Shown here piece by piece: positions 26,597 to 34,159 of a stretch of 64,000 nucleotides of DNA. Each line of letters starts with the position of its first letter. Positions within the stretch are counted from its first letter, which is position 1. The notes under the pieces were generated by a model. That model was not told where the DNA came from. It saw only the letters and a list, made by a program, of their open reading frames with translations, and made no database searches. The position numbers and the translations under genes are program-made. This DNA comes from an uncultured bacterium (GTDB taxonomy: Bacteria; Verrucomicrobiota; Kiritimatiellia; CAIVKH01): assembly GCA_903906425.1 (NCBI GenBank), contig CAIVKH010000080.1, forward strand, positions 1 to 64,000. The letters run 5' to 3'.

Positions 26597-27718
26597 ATGC
26601 GTCTCGTCATTTTCTCAAGCGGTTTTTCTTCGGCCCGGCTGCGTCTTCAGCCGTGGCTGACGCTGCTGGAAGTTGGATTACAGATGAAATCCTCAGGGCA
26701 CGATGTCTGGGTGGCAACGGATGGAGCCGACGACGGCAAATTGCCTCTGCCTGTCCGCCGTTTCAAATCGCTTCGCGGAACGCAATCCGAAGAAATTTCC
26801 GGCTGGCTCAAGAAGATCGCGCCGGACCGCGTGGTGACTTCGGTCTCGCCGTTCAGCCTGGCGACGGCCGGCTGGCACGCTTCGTTGAACCCGCGCTCCG
26901 CCTGGGCTTTTCTGCCCTACGCGCTCTACAGCGGCGGCGAAATGGCCCGCGCCTGGCGGCATTTGATTCCGGCCGATCGCTGGGGCTACGGAAGGAATCT
27001 CGTGATTCCGCGCGGCGTTTGGCAGCGGCGGCTGGCGCGGCGGTTTCGCGGCGTAATCTGCCAGTCGCGGCGGACCATCGACCGGCTCGGCGTGGGAATC
27101 CGGGGCGAAGCGATTTCGCCCGGCATCGACCTCGATCAGTGGCGGCCCGCGGAAAATGCGGATCGTTCCGATGCCGGACAGCAGCCATTTCTTTATGTGG
27201 GAAGTCCGAAATCCATCCGCGGCTTCAATGTTCTACTCGACGCGATGAAGCGACTGCCGCCGGCAATCCGGCTGCGCGTTCTCGCCCGCGGTCTGGACGC
27301 GGACGGCGAAACAGCTCTGAGGCAGCGTCTCTCCGGCATCGGCATTGCCGATCGCGTTGACGTTCGCGGCGGCTGGCTGTCGCGCGACGATCTGGTTTCC
27401 GAAATTCGCCAGGCCGCAGCGGTCGTATTGCCCTTCGTGCTGGTGCCCTCGGAAATTCCCGTTTCCGTCATGGAAGTCATCGCATGCGGCACGCCGGTCA
27501 TCGTGACCGACATCGACGGCTTGCCGGAGGCCGTCGGGCCTGCCGGGCTGGTCGTGCCACCGGGCGATTCCATCGCGCTCGGCGGGGCGATGAAAAATCT
27601 GTCGCAGAATCACGGCCACCTGCAGTCGTTGCGCGACGCGTGCCTGGTGCAGCGGAGGCGCTACACCGGCTGGTCCGAAGTCGCGCAGCAATGGGCCGCG
27701 CGCTTGGAAGAGAACTGA
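26597..27718 (+). CDS. Glycosyltransferase family 4
   Basis: A 373-residue GT-B enzyme: SSARLRLQPWLTLLEVGLQMKSSGHDVWVATDG at the N terminus, YVGSPKSIRGFNVLLDAMKRLP, AVVLPFVLVPSEIPVSVMEVIACGTPVIVTDIDGLPEAV in the donor domain. From here to about 38.1 kb third codon positions become visibly richer in G and C than in the preceding EPS genes, suggesting that this gene starts a different segment of the locus. It is followed five bases later by the P-loop kinase frame. Confidence 0.88.
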   Translation: MRLVIFSSGFSSARLRLQPWLTLLEVGLQMKSSGHDVWVATDGADDGKLPLPVRRFKSLRGTQSEEISGWLKKIAPDRVVTSVSPFSLATAGWHASLNPRSAWAFLPYALYSGGEMARAWRHLIPADRWGYGRNLVIPRGVWQRRLARRFRGVICQSRRTIDRLGVGIRGEAISPGIDLDQWRPAENADRSDAGQQPFLYVGSPKSIRGFNVLLDAMKRLPPAIRLRVLARGLDADGETALRQRLSGIGIADRVDVRGGWLSRDDLVSEIRQAAAVVLPFVLVPSEIPVSVMEVIACGTPVIVTDIDGLPEAVGPAGLVVPPGDSIALGGAMKNLSQNHGHLQSLRDACLVQRRRYTGWSEVAQQWAARLEEN

Positions 27719-27722
27719 CCTT

Positions 27723-28505
27723 GTGAAGATTTCCGGCATCGCAGGCGAACGCAAAGTTCCAATGATTGGAAATGACGGCGCCGTGAATTTCCAATCATTG
27801 GAAACCACCGGCGGCGCGCCCTGGCCGAAGGTCGCGGCGCGGGGAATTGCCGCGAATTCTTGCCCCGGAATCATCGCCTTCGTCGGTTCGGACGGAAGCG
27901 GAAAGAGCACGCTGGCGCGCACGGCGCAGGAGGAATGTGCGGCGTGCGGAATTCCGGCGCAGGTGGTTTGGTCGCGGTTCAATAATTTCCTGTCGAAGCC
28001 GCTGCTGGCGCTGGCGCGGGTCACGGGACATAGCCGGCGCGAAGTCCACGACGGCGTCACCTTCGGCTATCACAATTTTCGGGGCGCCGTGTTCCTGCGC
28101 CATCCGTTCATCGCTTTGCAGACGCTGGATGTGAACCTCGCCGCGGCGATGAAGGCGCGGCTCGCGGGGAAACAGGCGGGCATTTTGATCTTCGAGCGCA
28201 GCGCGTGGGACACGCTCGCGGATGTAATTCTCGACACCGGCTGCGACCGACTCGCGGTGAACGCCTGGGGCCGCTGGATGACGGCGAGCGTGAGCGGGCG
28301 CGGACCGGTGCTGTGGGTGAGCCGGTCGAAGGCGTCGATTCTCGCGACGCGTCCCGAACTGAAGCACGACCGGTTGCTCGACGAAAAAATCGCGCTCTAC
28401 GGACGCCTGGCCGCGGTCCACGGCTGGCACCGGATCGACAACAGCCGGTCGCTCGATGAAGCGAAGGCTGACGTCCGCGAGCAGGTGCGCCGGCTCGTGG
28501 CATAA
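27723..28505 (+). CDS. P-loop kinase, thymidylate-kinase-like, with palindrome doublet in its N terminus
   Basis: A 260-residue protein with Walker A GSDGSGKST at residues 55-63, an ERS motif (FERSAWDTLADVILD) mid-protein and an RxxxRPELKHDRL lid-like region, as in thymidylate-kinase-like nucleoside/sugar kinases. The only standard in-frame starts before the P-loop are the GTG at 27723 and an ATG formed by the first palindrome (27762), so at least the second palindrome copy is translated (as FQSLE). Substrate unknown; similar kinases next to glycosyltransferases may phosphorylate a nucleoside or sugar, but this is inference. The stop is 16 bases before the nucleotidyltransferase. Confidence 0.75.
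   Translation: MKISGIAGERKVPMIGNDGAVNFQSLETTGGAPWPKVAARGIAANSCPGIIAFVGSDGSGKSTLARTAQEECAACGIPAQVVWSRFNNFLSKPLLALARVTGHSRREVHDGVTFGYHNFRGAVFLRHPFIALQTLDVNLAAAMKARLAGKQAGILIFERSAWDTLADVILDTGCDRLAVNAWGRWMTASVSGRGPVLWVSRSKASILATRPELKHDRLLDEKIALYGRLAAVHGWHRIDNSRSLDEAKADVREQVRRLVA
27757..27803. repeat. Palindrome doublet 6, inside an open reading frame
   Basis: Copies at 27757-27771 (G centre) and 27789-27803 (C centre), spacing 32 bp, exact reverse complements. Read through by the kinase gene; the first copy would encode PMIG and the second FQSLE. Confidence 0.93.
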
Positions 28506-28521
28506 TTTTGGAATTGCTGGA

Positions 28522-29190
28522 ATGGGTAAGGAAAAAAAGGGTCTGCGGATGTTCGCGCCGGTGGTGATCGGCCGCTACTGGCTGCTCCAAGGCATGCTCT
28601 ACATGAACCCTGCCGAGGTCCTGCACCGTCTTCTCGTCGAGTGCATCTTCGCCGTGCTCGCATGGCTCGCGTTGATGCCGCTGGAGTCTGCCGCGTGGCG
28701 GATCGGTGCGGCGCTGGCGCTTGCGCACACCGCGAACATGGTCTTCAACGGACATCTCTTCGCGCTGTTCAAACACGATCTGTACTGGTTCGGTTTTTAC
28801 AAGCGATGGGACGATTTTGCGGAATATGTCGAGACGATGCGGGAGCGGCTGCGCAGCCGGCCCTGCGCGGGCCTGAAGCGGGCCTCGATCTATGGCAGCA
28901 TCACGCGCGGCAATTTCTCCACTTCATCAGATCTCGACATCCGCTTTCTGGCGCAACCCGGTTTGATGAACGGACTCGGCGTGGCGCAGCGTGTGTTCGA
29001 GGAACGCGCGCGGGCGCTGATCGCCGGATTCCCGCTTGATCTCTACATGGTGCACTCAAGCGAAGAACTGGCGCGGAAGATCAATCTCGAAAAGGAGCGG
29101 CCGATCATTCTCTTCGACGCCACGCATCGCGGATATCCGGTGAAATTCCGCGACGCCGCGCGCCCGCAGGCGGAGGCGTGTCATGGCTAG
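28522..29190 (+). CDS. Membrane-associated nucleotidyltransferase-domain protein
   Basis: A 222-residue protein. Two hydrophobic helices lie at about 10-70; the C-terminal half holds a minimal nucleotidyltransferase motif GSITRGNFSTSSDLDI with Gly125 and the metal-binding pair Asp137/Asp139. This is the pol-beta-like superfamily (kanamycin nucleotidyltransferase/MNT-like), which transfers a nucleotide to a small molecule or protein. The N-terminal membrane segment is unusual for it. The ATG at 28522 avoids a long overlap with the kinase gene. Ends with an eight-base overlap with the Alg14-like gene. Substrate unknown. Confidence 0.7.
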   Translation: MGKEKKGLRMFAPVVIGRYWLLQGMLYMNPAEVLHRLLVECIFAVLAWLALMPLESAAWRIGAALALAHTANMVFNGHLFALFKHDLYWFGFYKRWDDFAEYVETMRERLRSRPCAGLKRASIYGSITRGNFSTSSDLDIRFLAQPGLMNGLGVAQRVFEERARALIAGFPLDLYMVHSSEELARKINLEKERPIILFDATHRGYPVKFRDAARPQAEACHG

Positions 29191-29641
29191 GCCGTCACCC
29201 CGGATGCTCATCGTCTGCTCCGCTGGCGGCCACCTTACCGAGGCGTTGCAGGCCATCGAAGGCGTGCCCATGGAATTTGATGTGGCGACGTTCCGCCTGC
29301 CGCACCTGCAGTTGCCGCGCGGTGCTCGCGCCATTCACTACCTGACCGATCCGCACGTCAGCCCCTGGAAATATGCGGTGAATGCGGCGCAGAGCGTGAG
29401 GTTGATGCTCAAGATTCGTCCAAGCGTTGTGCTGACGACCGGCGCGGGAATCGCGATTGCGTGCGCGCTCATCGGAAAATGCATGGGGGCGAAATTGATT
29501 TTCGTGGAGACGGTGGCCGGCGTCCGGGACTTGTCGCGCACCGGCTCGCTGCTCTACCGCTTCGCCGATCTGTTCATCGTCCAGTGGCCGGAACTTCGCG
29601 GCCGGTATCCGCGCGCATCCTACGGAGGAAAGGTCCTGTGA
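29183..29641 (+). CDS. Alg14-like glycosyltransferase subunit (PssD/EpsE type)
   Basis: A 152-residue protein with the Alg14 layout: RMLIVCSAGGHLTEALQAI near the N terminus, LTTGAGIAIACALIGKCMGAKLIFVETVAGVRDLSRTG in the middle, and FIVQWPELRGRYPRASYGGKV at the end. In bacteria this is the membrane-anchoring, acceptor-binding half of a split GT1-type glycosyltransferase. Overlaps the catalytic Alg13-like gene by four bases (GTGA). The pair is usually EPS-specific and adds the second sugar to a lipid-linked intermediate. Confidence 0.85.
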   Translation: MARPSPRMLIVCSAGGHLTEALQAIEGVPMEFDVATFRLPHLQLPRGARAIHYLTDPHVSPWKYAVNAAQSVRLMLKIRPSVVLTTGAGIAIACALIGKCMGAKLIFVETVAGVRDLSRTGSLLYRFADLFIVQWPELRGRYPRASYGGKVL

Positions 29642-30108
29642 TCGTCGTTCTTCTCGGGACGAATCCCTACTCCTTCAAACGGCTGGCGTGCGCCGTGGAT
29701 GAACTCGCCGGGCGGCGGGGCTGGGACGTGTTCATGCAGACCGGATACACGGTTTGCAATCTGAGCCATTGCCGCAGCGAGCCGTTCATCCCGCTTGAGC
29801 GCGTCAGGGAACTTGTGTTCGCGTGCGATGTTTTGATCACGCAGGGTGGCGCGGGCAGCATCCACGAGGGGCTCGCCGCCGGCAAACCGGTGATCGCCGT
29901 GCCGCGCCGGCCGGAGCTGGGCGAGTCGCAGGACCGCCAGGAGGATCTCGTGGCCGCGCTCGAACGCCAGGGGCGCATCATCGCCGTGAACGACACGAAA
30001 GATCTCGAGGAGGCGATCGTGGTGGCACGAACGTTTCGCGCGGCGTCCGCGCCGGCAAACTACATTCCCATGCTGATTGGCAGCTACCTTGAAAGGTTGC
30101 AAACATGA
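29638..30108 (+). CDS. Alg13-like glycosyltransferase subunit (PssE/EpsF type)
   Basis: A 156-residue protein equal to the C-terminal donor-binding half of MurG-like enzymes: VVLLGTNPYSFKRL, then VRELVFACDVLITQGGAGSIHEGLAAGKPVIAVPRRPELGESQDRQEDLV, the sugar-nucleotide binding signature. GTG start with GGAGGAAAGG just upstream, overlapping the Alg14-like stop. Works with the preceding subunit. Its stop overlaps the GT2 start (ATGA). Confidence 0.87.
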   Translation: MIVVLLGTNPYSFKRLACAVDELAGRRGWDVFMQTGYTVCNLSHCRSEPFIPLERVRELVFACDVLITQGGAGSIHEGLAAGKPVIAVPRRPELGESQDRQEDLVAALERQGRIIAVNDTKDLEEAIVVARTFRAASAPANYIPMLIGSYLERLQT

Positions 30109-30983
30109 GCGCGTCTTCCTGCCCGCTGACGGTCATCGTCGTCGAATATTTCAGTCGGCCGCATCTCGACGGGCTGATGAATTCGCTGGCGCAATTCGAG
30201 CCCGGCGCGCCCGTCATCATCTCGTCGAACAGCGTTTATTCCGCCGAGGAAACCCGGCGGATGATCGCAGCTTTTCCCGCTGCGAAATTCATCCGCAACG
30301 AGCGCAATCTCGGTTATGCCGGCGGCGTCAACCGCGCGCTGGCGCTGGGCGAAACTCCGTACGCGGCGATCCTGAATCCCGACGTGGCGCTCACGCGCGG
30401 CATCGCTGCCAGGACGCAGGCCGTATTCGGCGGCGATGCGAAGCTCGGCATGTTCGGCCCGAAGATTCTCGACGGCGCGGGCGAGCCGACGTGCTCGTTC
30501 CGCCGGTTTTATCCTCCGCAATTCATCCTGGCCCGATATTTCGGCCTCGCAAAATTCCGCCCGTTCCGCGCCATCCCGGCGCACTACCTGATGAAAGAAA
30601 CCGGCCGTGATGCGTTCTGCTACGCCGACTGGATTTCCGGCGGCGCGATGTTTGTTCGCATGGAAGCCGCGCGCGCCGTCGGCGGAATGGACGAGCGGTA
30701 TTTTCTCTACATGGAAGACATGGACTGGTGCCGCAGTTTCTGGCGCGCGGGCTGGCGCGTCGGCTACGCGCCGGAGCCCTGCCTGATTCATCGCGCGCAA
30801 CATGCCGGCACGCGCCGCGGGCTTTCCGGCGTCTTCACGCGCGCCACGCGGCGCCAGATTCTCGGCTACGCAAAATACGTTTGCAAATGGGGCCTGCGCC
30901 GCTATGCACCTGCCGCCGACATCGAACACGGGCCGGATGGCGCGCGCGCCTCGCATCCGGTCGTGTCCGGCAATTTCCAATGA
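30105..30983 (+). CDS. Glycosyltransferase family 2 (rhamnosyltransferase-like)
   Basis: A 292-residue GT-A protein: LTVIVVEYFSRPHLDGL, FIRNERNLGYAGGVNRALALGETPYAAILNPDVALTRGI (metal-binding region), GGAMFVRMEAARAVGGMDERYFLYMEDMDWCRSFWRAGWRVGYAP (acceptor/catalytic ED motif). The family includes rhamnosyl and other hexosyl transferases. The stop codon TGA lies inside the first palindrome of doublet 7, the last two residues (FQ) being encoded by it. Confidence 0.87.
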   Translation: MSASSCPLTVIVVEYFSRPHLDGLMNSLAQFEPGAPVIISSNSVYSAEETRRMIAAFPAAKFIRNERNLGYAGGVNRALALGETPYAAILNPDVALTRGIAARTQAVFGGDAKLGMFGPKILDGAGEPTCSFRRFYPPQFILARYFGLAKFRPFRAIPAHYLMKETGRDAFCYADWISGGAMFVRMEAARAVGGMDERYFLYMEDMDWCRSFWRAGWRVGYAPEPCLIHRAQHAGTRRGLSGVFTRATRRQILGYAKYVCKWGLRRYAPAADIEHGPDGARASHPVVSGNFQ

Positions 30984-31021
30984 TTGGAAATGACGGTTGC
31001 CAGAAATTCCAATGATTGGAA
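30975..31021. repeat. Palindrome doublet 7, supplies a stop codon
   Basis: Perfect copies at 30975-30989 and 31007-31021 (both G centre), spacing 32 bp. TGA at 30981-30983 within the first copy terminates the GT2 gene. The doublet separates the glycosyltransferase genes from the RiPP-like cassette. Confidence 0.93.
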
Positions 31022-31099
31022 ACCCCGTAGAGACCTCAAAAAAATGAATCCCCGTCGCCAATCTGCCGCGCTGGAAATTTCCCGGAGGAGCCGCGTCGC

Positions 31100-32707
31100 A
31101 TGCCGGTAGGCACCAGACTCCCGGACACTGCGGACCGGCCTGCGCGGTTGCGATGGGCGCTGAATCTGGCCGCGGGCCTGGCCCCGGCGCTTCCGGCGGA
31201 TGATCGCGATGCGGAGGCTGCGCTGCAGGCGGCGGTCACATTGCCGGACGCGCACCTTCTGCCGGTCGTCGTTGCGGCATTGAAGCAGCGCGAACTGATC
31301 GGCCGGCTGCCGGCGGCGCTTCGCGAAACGATGATCCGGCGCCAGCTTGAAGCGACGGCACTTTTTCTCCGCCAGAAAGCGTGGCTGCAAAAATTTATCA
31401 GCGAGATTTTGCCTGCGGACGTGCCGGTGATGCTTCTCAAGGGCTGGGCGTTTCACGGCACGATTTATCGCGATGACGAGCCGCGCGTCGGCGGCGACAT
31501 CGATCTCCTGTTCCGCGAATGCGACTACGAACGTGTTTGCGCTCTGTTCGGAAAACTCGCGGAGCCGGTGGAACTTTACAAGGGCCGCCCCTGTTCGCGG
31601 CGCACAAGATTTGAAAACGGTTTCTGGATCGATGGCGACCACCGGCTCTGCGTCGAGCCGCACCGGTGCCTCGTGAATCCGGGCCTCGTGAAAATCGACC
31701 ACGATGCACTTTGGAAACGCAGCCTGGCGCACCCGGCGTTTGGCGATGAACGCGTGCGGATTCCGGCGGCGGAAGATGCGCTGCTCCATCTGGCGGCACA
31801 TTCGGCGATGAATCAGAACTGCGCGCCGCATACGCTGGTGGATGCGTGCCGGCTGTTGCGCGGGTGCAAGCCGGACCTCGCCGTGGTTTCATCGCGGGCG
31901 AACGAATGGGGAATAGGAGCGGTCACGAAACTGATGTTGAGCAGGGTGGGGGAGATGTTCGATATGCCGAAGCCGGCGATCGGATCGCTTTCGCCGATGC
32001 AGCGATTTCTCGGCAGGCGATGCCTCCCGGTTGACCGGCGCACGGATGACGACGACCGTCCGGCGTTTCGACTGCGGCAGATGCTTTCGCTGGGTTTGCT
32101 GGATCGCCCGCTGCTCGTGATTCCATTTCTTCTCCGGTACGCCGGCCTCCGGATACTCGATGTGATTTGTCGTCTGACCGGAAACGGAAACACGGACGCG
32201 GAATTGTCGCCGGCCGGTTCCGCAAGTTCGCGCGAATCGCAAACGCAGCCCGGGTCGCTGGCCAGCGCGGCGGACCGATATGCGATGTATCGCGGGCTGA
32301 GCATGTATCCGACGTTTCATGATCGCGACCTGGTGGTGGTCGAACCGCTCGGTTCAAGGCCGCCGCGAAAGGGCGACGTGATCTATTTCGATTCGCCATC
32401 GCGCGGCTGCCGCGTCATCCACCGGGTTATCCGGGTTCGCGCGAACTCGGTGCAAACGCAGGGCGACAGCAACGACAGGCCGGACGATTTCGAGCCGACG
32501 GCGGACTTCATCATCGGCCGCGTGGAGTCGGCCTGCCGCCCGGGGCGCGAGTGGAAAGTTGCGAATGGTTGGCGCGGCGCTTGCTTTGGTTACATCATGC
32601 GATGCCGAAACGGGCTGGCGCGGGCGGTCGCGCCGTACCGGCGGCGGAACGGTTCACGCGCGACGGCCGCGCTCGCGCTGACGGGCGCGGGAGAAGATGT
32701 GCGATGA
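31100..32707 (+). CDS. Nucleotidyltransferase (NTP_transf_5) fused to SipW/Sec11-like signal peptidase
   Basis: A 535-residue fusion. The N-terminal section (to about 360) resembles the uncharacterised nucleotidyltransferase family often found with PqqD and HPr-kinase-like proteins: VPVMLLKGWAFHGTIYRDDEPRVGGDIDLLFRECD holds the GG-D-D motif. The C-terminal section (about 390-500) is an S26/S24-type peptidase domain: nucleophile Ser401 in GLSMYPTF, a KGDVIYF strand, His441 in VIHRVIRV and Asp456 in QGDSND, a Ser-His-Asp layout like SipW/Sec11 rather than Ser-Lys LepB. No transmembrane anchor is obvious. GGAGGAG precedes the ATG. It may process the leader of the adjacent precursor, or remodel another cassette product (inference). 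Overlaps the PqqD-like gene by four bases. Confidence 0.75.
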   Translation: MPVGTRLPDTADRPARLRWALNLAAGLAPALPADDRDAEAALQAAVTLPDAHLLPVVVAALKQRELIGRLPAALRETMIRRQLEATALFLRQKAWLQKFISEILPADVPVMLLKGWAFHGTIYRDDEPRVGGDIDLLFRECDYERVCALFGKLAEPVELYKGRPCSRRTRFENGFWIDGDHRLCVEPHRCLVNPGLVKIDHDALWKRSLAHPAFGDERVRIPAAEDALLHLAAHSAMNQNCAPHTLVDACRLLRGCKPDLAVVSSRANEWGIGAVTKLMLSRVGEMFDMPKPAIGSLSPMQRFLGRRCLPVDRRTDDDDRPAFRLRQMLSLGLLDRPLLVIPFLLRYAGLRILDVICRLTGNGNTDAELSPAGSASSRESQTQPGSLASAADRYAMYRGLSMYPTFHDRDLVVVEPLGSRPPRKGDVIYFDSPSRGCRVIHRVIRVRANSVQTQGDSNDRPDDFEPTADFIIGRVESACRPGREWKVANGWRGACFGYIMRCRNGLARAVAPYRRRNGSRATAALALTGAGEDVR

Positions 32708-32988
32708 AGGGCCGGGCTTTTGCGATCGAGTATTTCGACACGGGTGCGCTGATCCTCCGCGCCGATGACGCGCGGATGATCCGACTCAATCCGACGGGCG
32801 CGGAAATTCTGCGCCTGGTCGAGTCGGGCCGTTCTGAACGGGAAATCGTTGCGGGAATCGGCCGGCTGTTCGGCATCGCAGACGAGGAGGCCGCGGAGGC
32901 GCTGGAATCGGTCCGGTCGCAGCTGATGGAACTTGGTGTGCCCTTCGCGGCGTTGCGCGATGCCGCCGCGGGCGGAGAGAGTCAATGA
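32704..32988 (+). CDS. PqqD-like peptide-binding protein
   Basis: A 94-residue protein with the PqqD winged-helix layout: a beta strand pair (ALILRADDARMIRLNPTGAEILRLVESG), then SEREIVAGIGRLFGIADEEAAEALESVRSQLMELGV. PqqD-type domains (RiPP recognition elements) bind the leader of a ribosomal peptide and present it to a radical SAM or other enzyme. It sits immediately ahead of a small peptide gene, 13 bp away, which fits this role. ATGA overlap with the upstream fusion. A second PqqD-like gene is at 33829. Confidence 0.82.
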   Translation: MKGRAFAIEYFDTGALILRADDARMIRLNPTGAEILRLVESGRSEREIVAGIGRLFGIADEEAAEALESVRSQLMELGVPFAALRDAAAGGESQ

Positions 32989-33001
32989 AGGAGACGACGA
33001 G

Positions 33002-33235
33002 ATGAGTACGAAGAAATTGAAATATGAGAAGCCGGTGGTGATGGACCTCGGCGTCGGCGAAGGCATGGGCGATTGCTTCAACGGAACGCTGATCGTCACG
33101 CCGCGCTGCCGGGCGGGCGCGTCGCCAAATCAAAACTCATCGTGCGCCAAGGGCACCTCGGCGCTGATCGGCTGCTCATCGGGAACGATCCCGCAGGATT
33201 GCAGCAACGGCGCGATCGCCACTTTCAAAACATGA
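33002..33235 (+). CDS. Candidate RiPP precursor peptide with five C-x-x-G motifs
   Basis: A 77-residue peptide. Residues 1-17 look like a leader (KLKYEKPVVMDLG contains a Y-x-x-P element like those recognised by PqqD-type domains in lasso-peptide and other systems). Residues 25-77 contain five cysteines at 25, 36, 48, 58 and 67, each in C-x-x-G-(T/A): CFNGT, CRAGA, CAKGT, CSSGT and CSNGA, spaced 9-12 residues. No membrane segment. AAGGAG lies eight bases before the ATG. Flanked by PqqD, HPr-kinase-like, PqqD and two radical SAM genes. It matches no family I recognise beyond resembling the small first proteins of SynChlorMet-type cassettes. Modification and role are inference. Confidence 0.78.
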   Translation: MSTKKLKYEKPVVMDLGVGEGMGDCFNGTLIVTPRCRAGASPNQNSSCAKGTSALIGCSSGTIPQDCSNGAIATFKT

Positions 33236-33247
33236 TGGAAGGAAAAC

Positions 33248-33294
33248 TTCCAATGATTGGAAAATGCGAGGCGGCAAACTTCCAATCATTGGAA
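33248..33294. repeat. Palindrome doublet 8
   Basis: Copies at 33248-33262 (G centre) and 33280-33294 (C centre), spacing 32 bp, exact reverse complements. It begins 12 bp past the precursor stop and lies between precursor and maturation genes, where a stem could set their relative expression. Confidence 0.93.
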
Positions 33295-33317
33295 GCCATC
33301 GTCTGGCGAACCGGGCA

Positions 33318-33839
33318 ATGACGGCACACGGCAAAAATATTCTTTTCCAGCACGCGTCCGCGGCGGAGCTGGCGGGCGGCGCGGTTTTGTTCACCGGTAA
33401 TTCCGGCGCGGGCAAGACCACGGTCATGCGGCTGATCGCGCAGACGGGCCGGCGCGTTTTCGGCGACGAGCTGGCGGTTTGTACGCGCGAGGCGGACGGT
33501 TCGTGGCTGCTGGCCGCGATGGGATCGACACGGGACGGCGAGCTGGAGCGGGCGACGAATCACGTGCCGCGGCCGGTCGCATTGATCGTCCACCTGCGGC
33601 GTCACCTGGATATTGGTTTCGCGATCCATCCGTGCCCGCCGATGGAATCCGTGGTGCTCGGCTATCAATCGATCATGGCGACGGGCCAGCACGATCCGGC
33701 CGTTCGCGCGAGCCGGTTTCGCACCTTCAGCGATTTCGCGCGGAGTGTGCCGTCGGTGATTTTGGATTTTTCATTGAATGCGGATTTTTTGCCGGCGCTC
33801 GAAAAGCGCGTGGCTGGAGGTCAGGATCATGGCAACTGA
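33318..33839 (+). CDS. HPr-kinase-like P-loop protein (ScmC-like)
   Basis: A 173-residue P-loop protein. Walker A GNSGAGKTT at residues 27-35 followed by VMRLIAQTGRRVFGDELAV, as in HPr kinase/phosphorylase domains; no N-terminal HPrK domain and no obvious HPr in the window. Such truncated HprK-like proteins recur beside PqqD and nucleotidyltransferase genes and, from memory, one is a component of the SynChlorMet cassette. It may phosphorylate a cassette protein or the peptide. Start uncertain: ATG 33318 is used, but an ATG at 33264 in the palindrome spacer is in frame. Overlaps the next PqqD-like gene by 11 bases. Confidence 0.75.
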   Translation: MTAHGKNILFQHASAAELAGGAVLFTGNSGAGKTTVMRLIAQTGRRVFGDELAVCTREADGSWLLAAMGSTRDGELERATNHVPRPVALIVHLRRHLDIGFAIHPCPPMESVVLGYQSIMATGQHDPAVRASRFRTFSDFARSVPSVILDFSLNADFLPALEKRVAGGQDHGN

Positions 33840-34113
33840 AGCAACCTATCGCAAACTGCCCGACATCGTGCTGCGCGAGGAACTCGACAGCTGGGCGCTC
33901 CTGTTCAATCCGGCCAACGGCGGCGTGGTCGGGATCAGCCCGGTCGGCGTGGCGCTGTGGCAACTTCTGGACCACCACAATACGGCGTCGGGCATGGCCT
34001 GTGCGCTGCGCGAGCGCTGCGACGACGTGCCGGCCGAGGTGGAAAACCACGTCGCCGAATATCTCCAGATGCTCTCGAAGCGCGGATTCATCGCGACGGA
34101 CGCCGCCGCGTGA
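33829..34113 (+). CDS. PqqD-like protein (ScmD-like)
   Basis: A 94-residue protein: YRKLPDIVLREELDSWALLFNPANGGVVGISPVGVALWQLLDHHNTASGMACALRERCDDVPAEVENHVAEYLQMLSKRGFI. This is the full PqqD fold with the characteristic NP..G......G..LW.LLD core. In radical SAM maturation systems it acts as the peptide chaperone. The next gene downstream encodes a radical SAM protein, the typical partner. The core (strand pair plus LW.LL helix) is distinct from the 32704 PqqD, so the two are probably not interchangeable. Confidence 0.87.
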   Translation: MATEATYRKLPDIVLREELDSWALLFNPANGGVVGISPVGVALWQLLDHHNTASGMACALRERCDDVPAEVENHVAEYLQMLSKRGFIATDAAA

Positions 34114-34159
34114 CGCCTCGCGGCGCCGCGACAGCGCATAAAATTTTCGGATCACCGGA

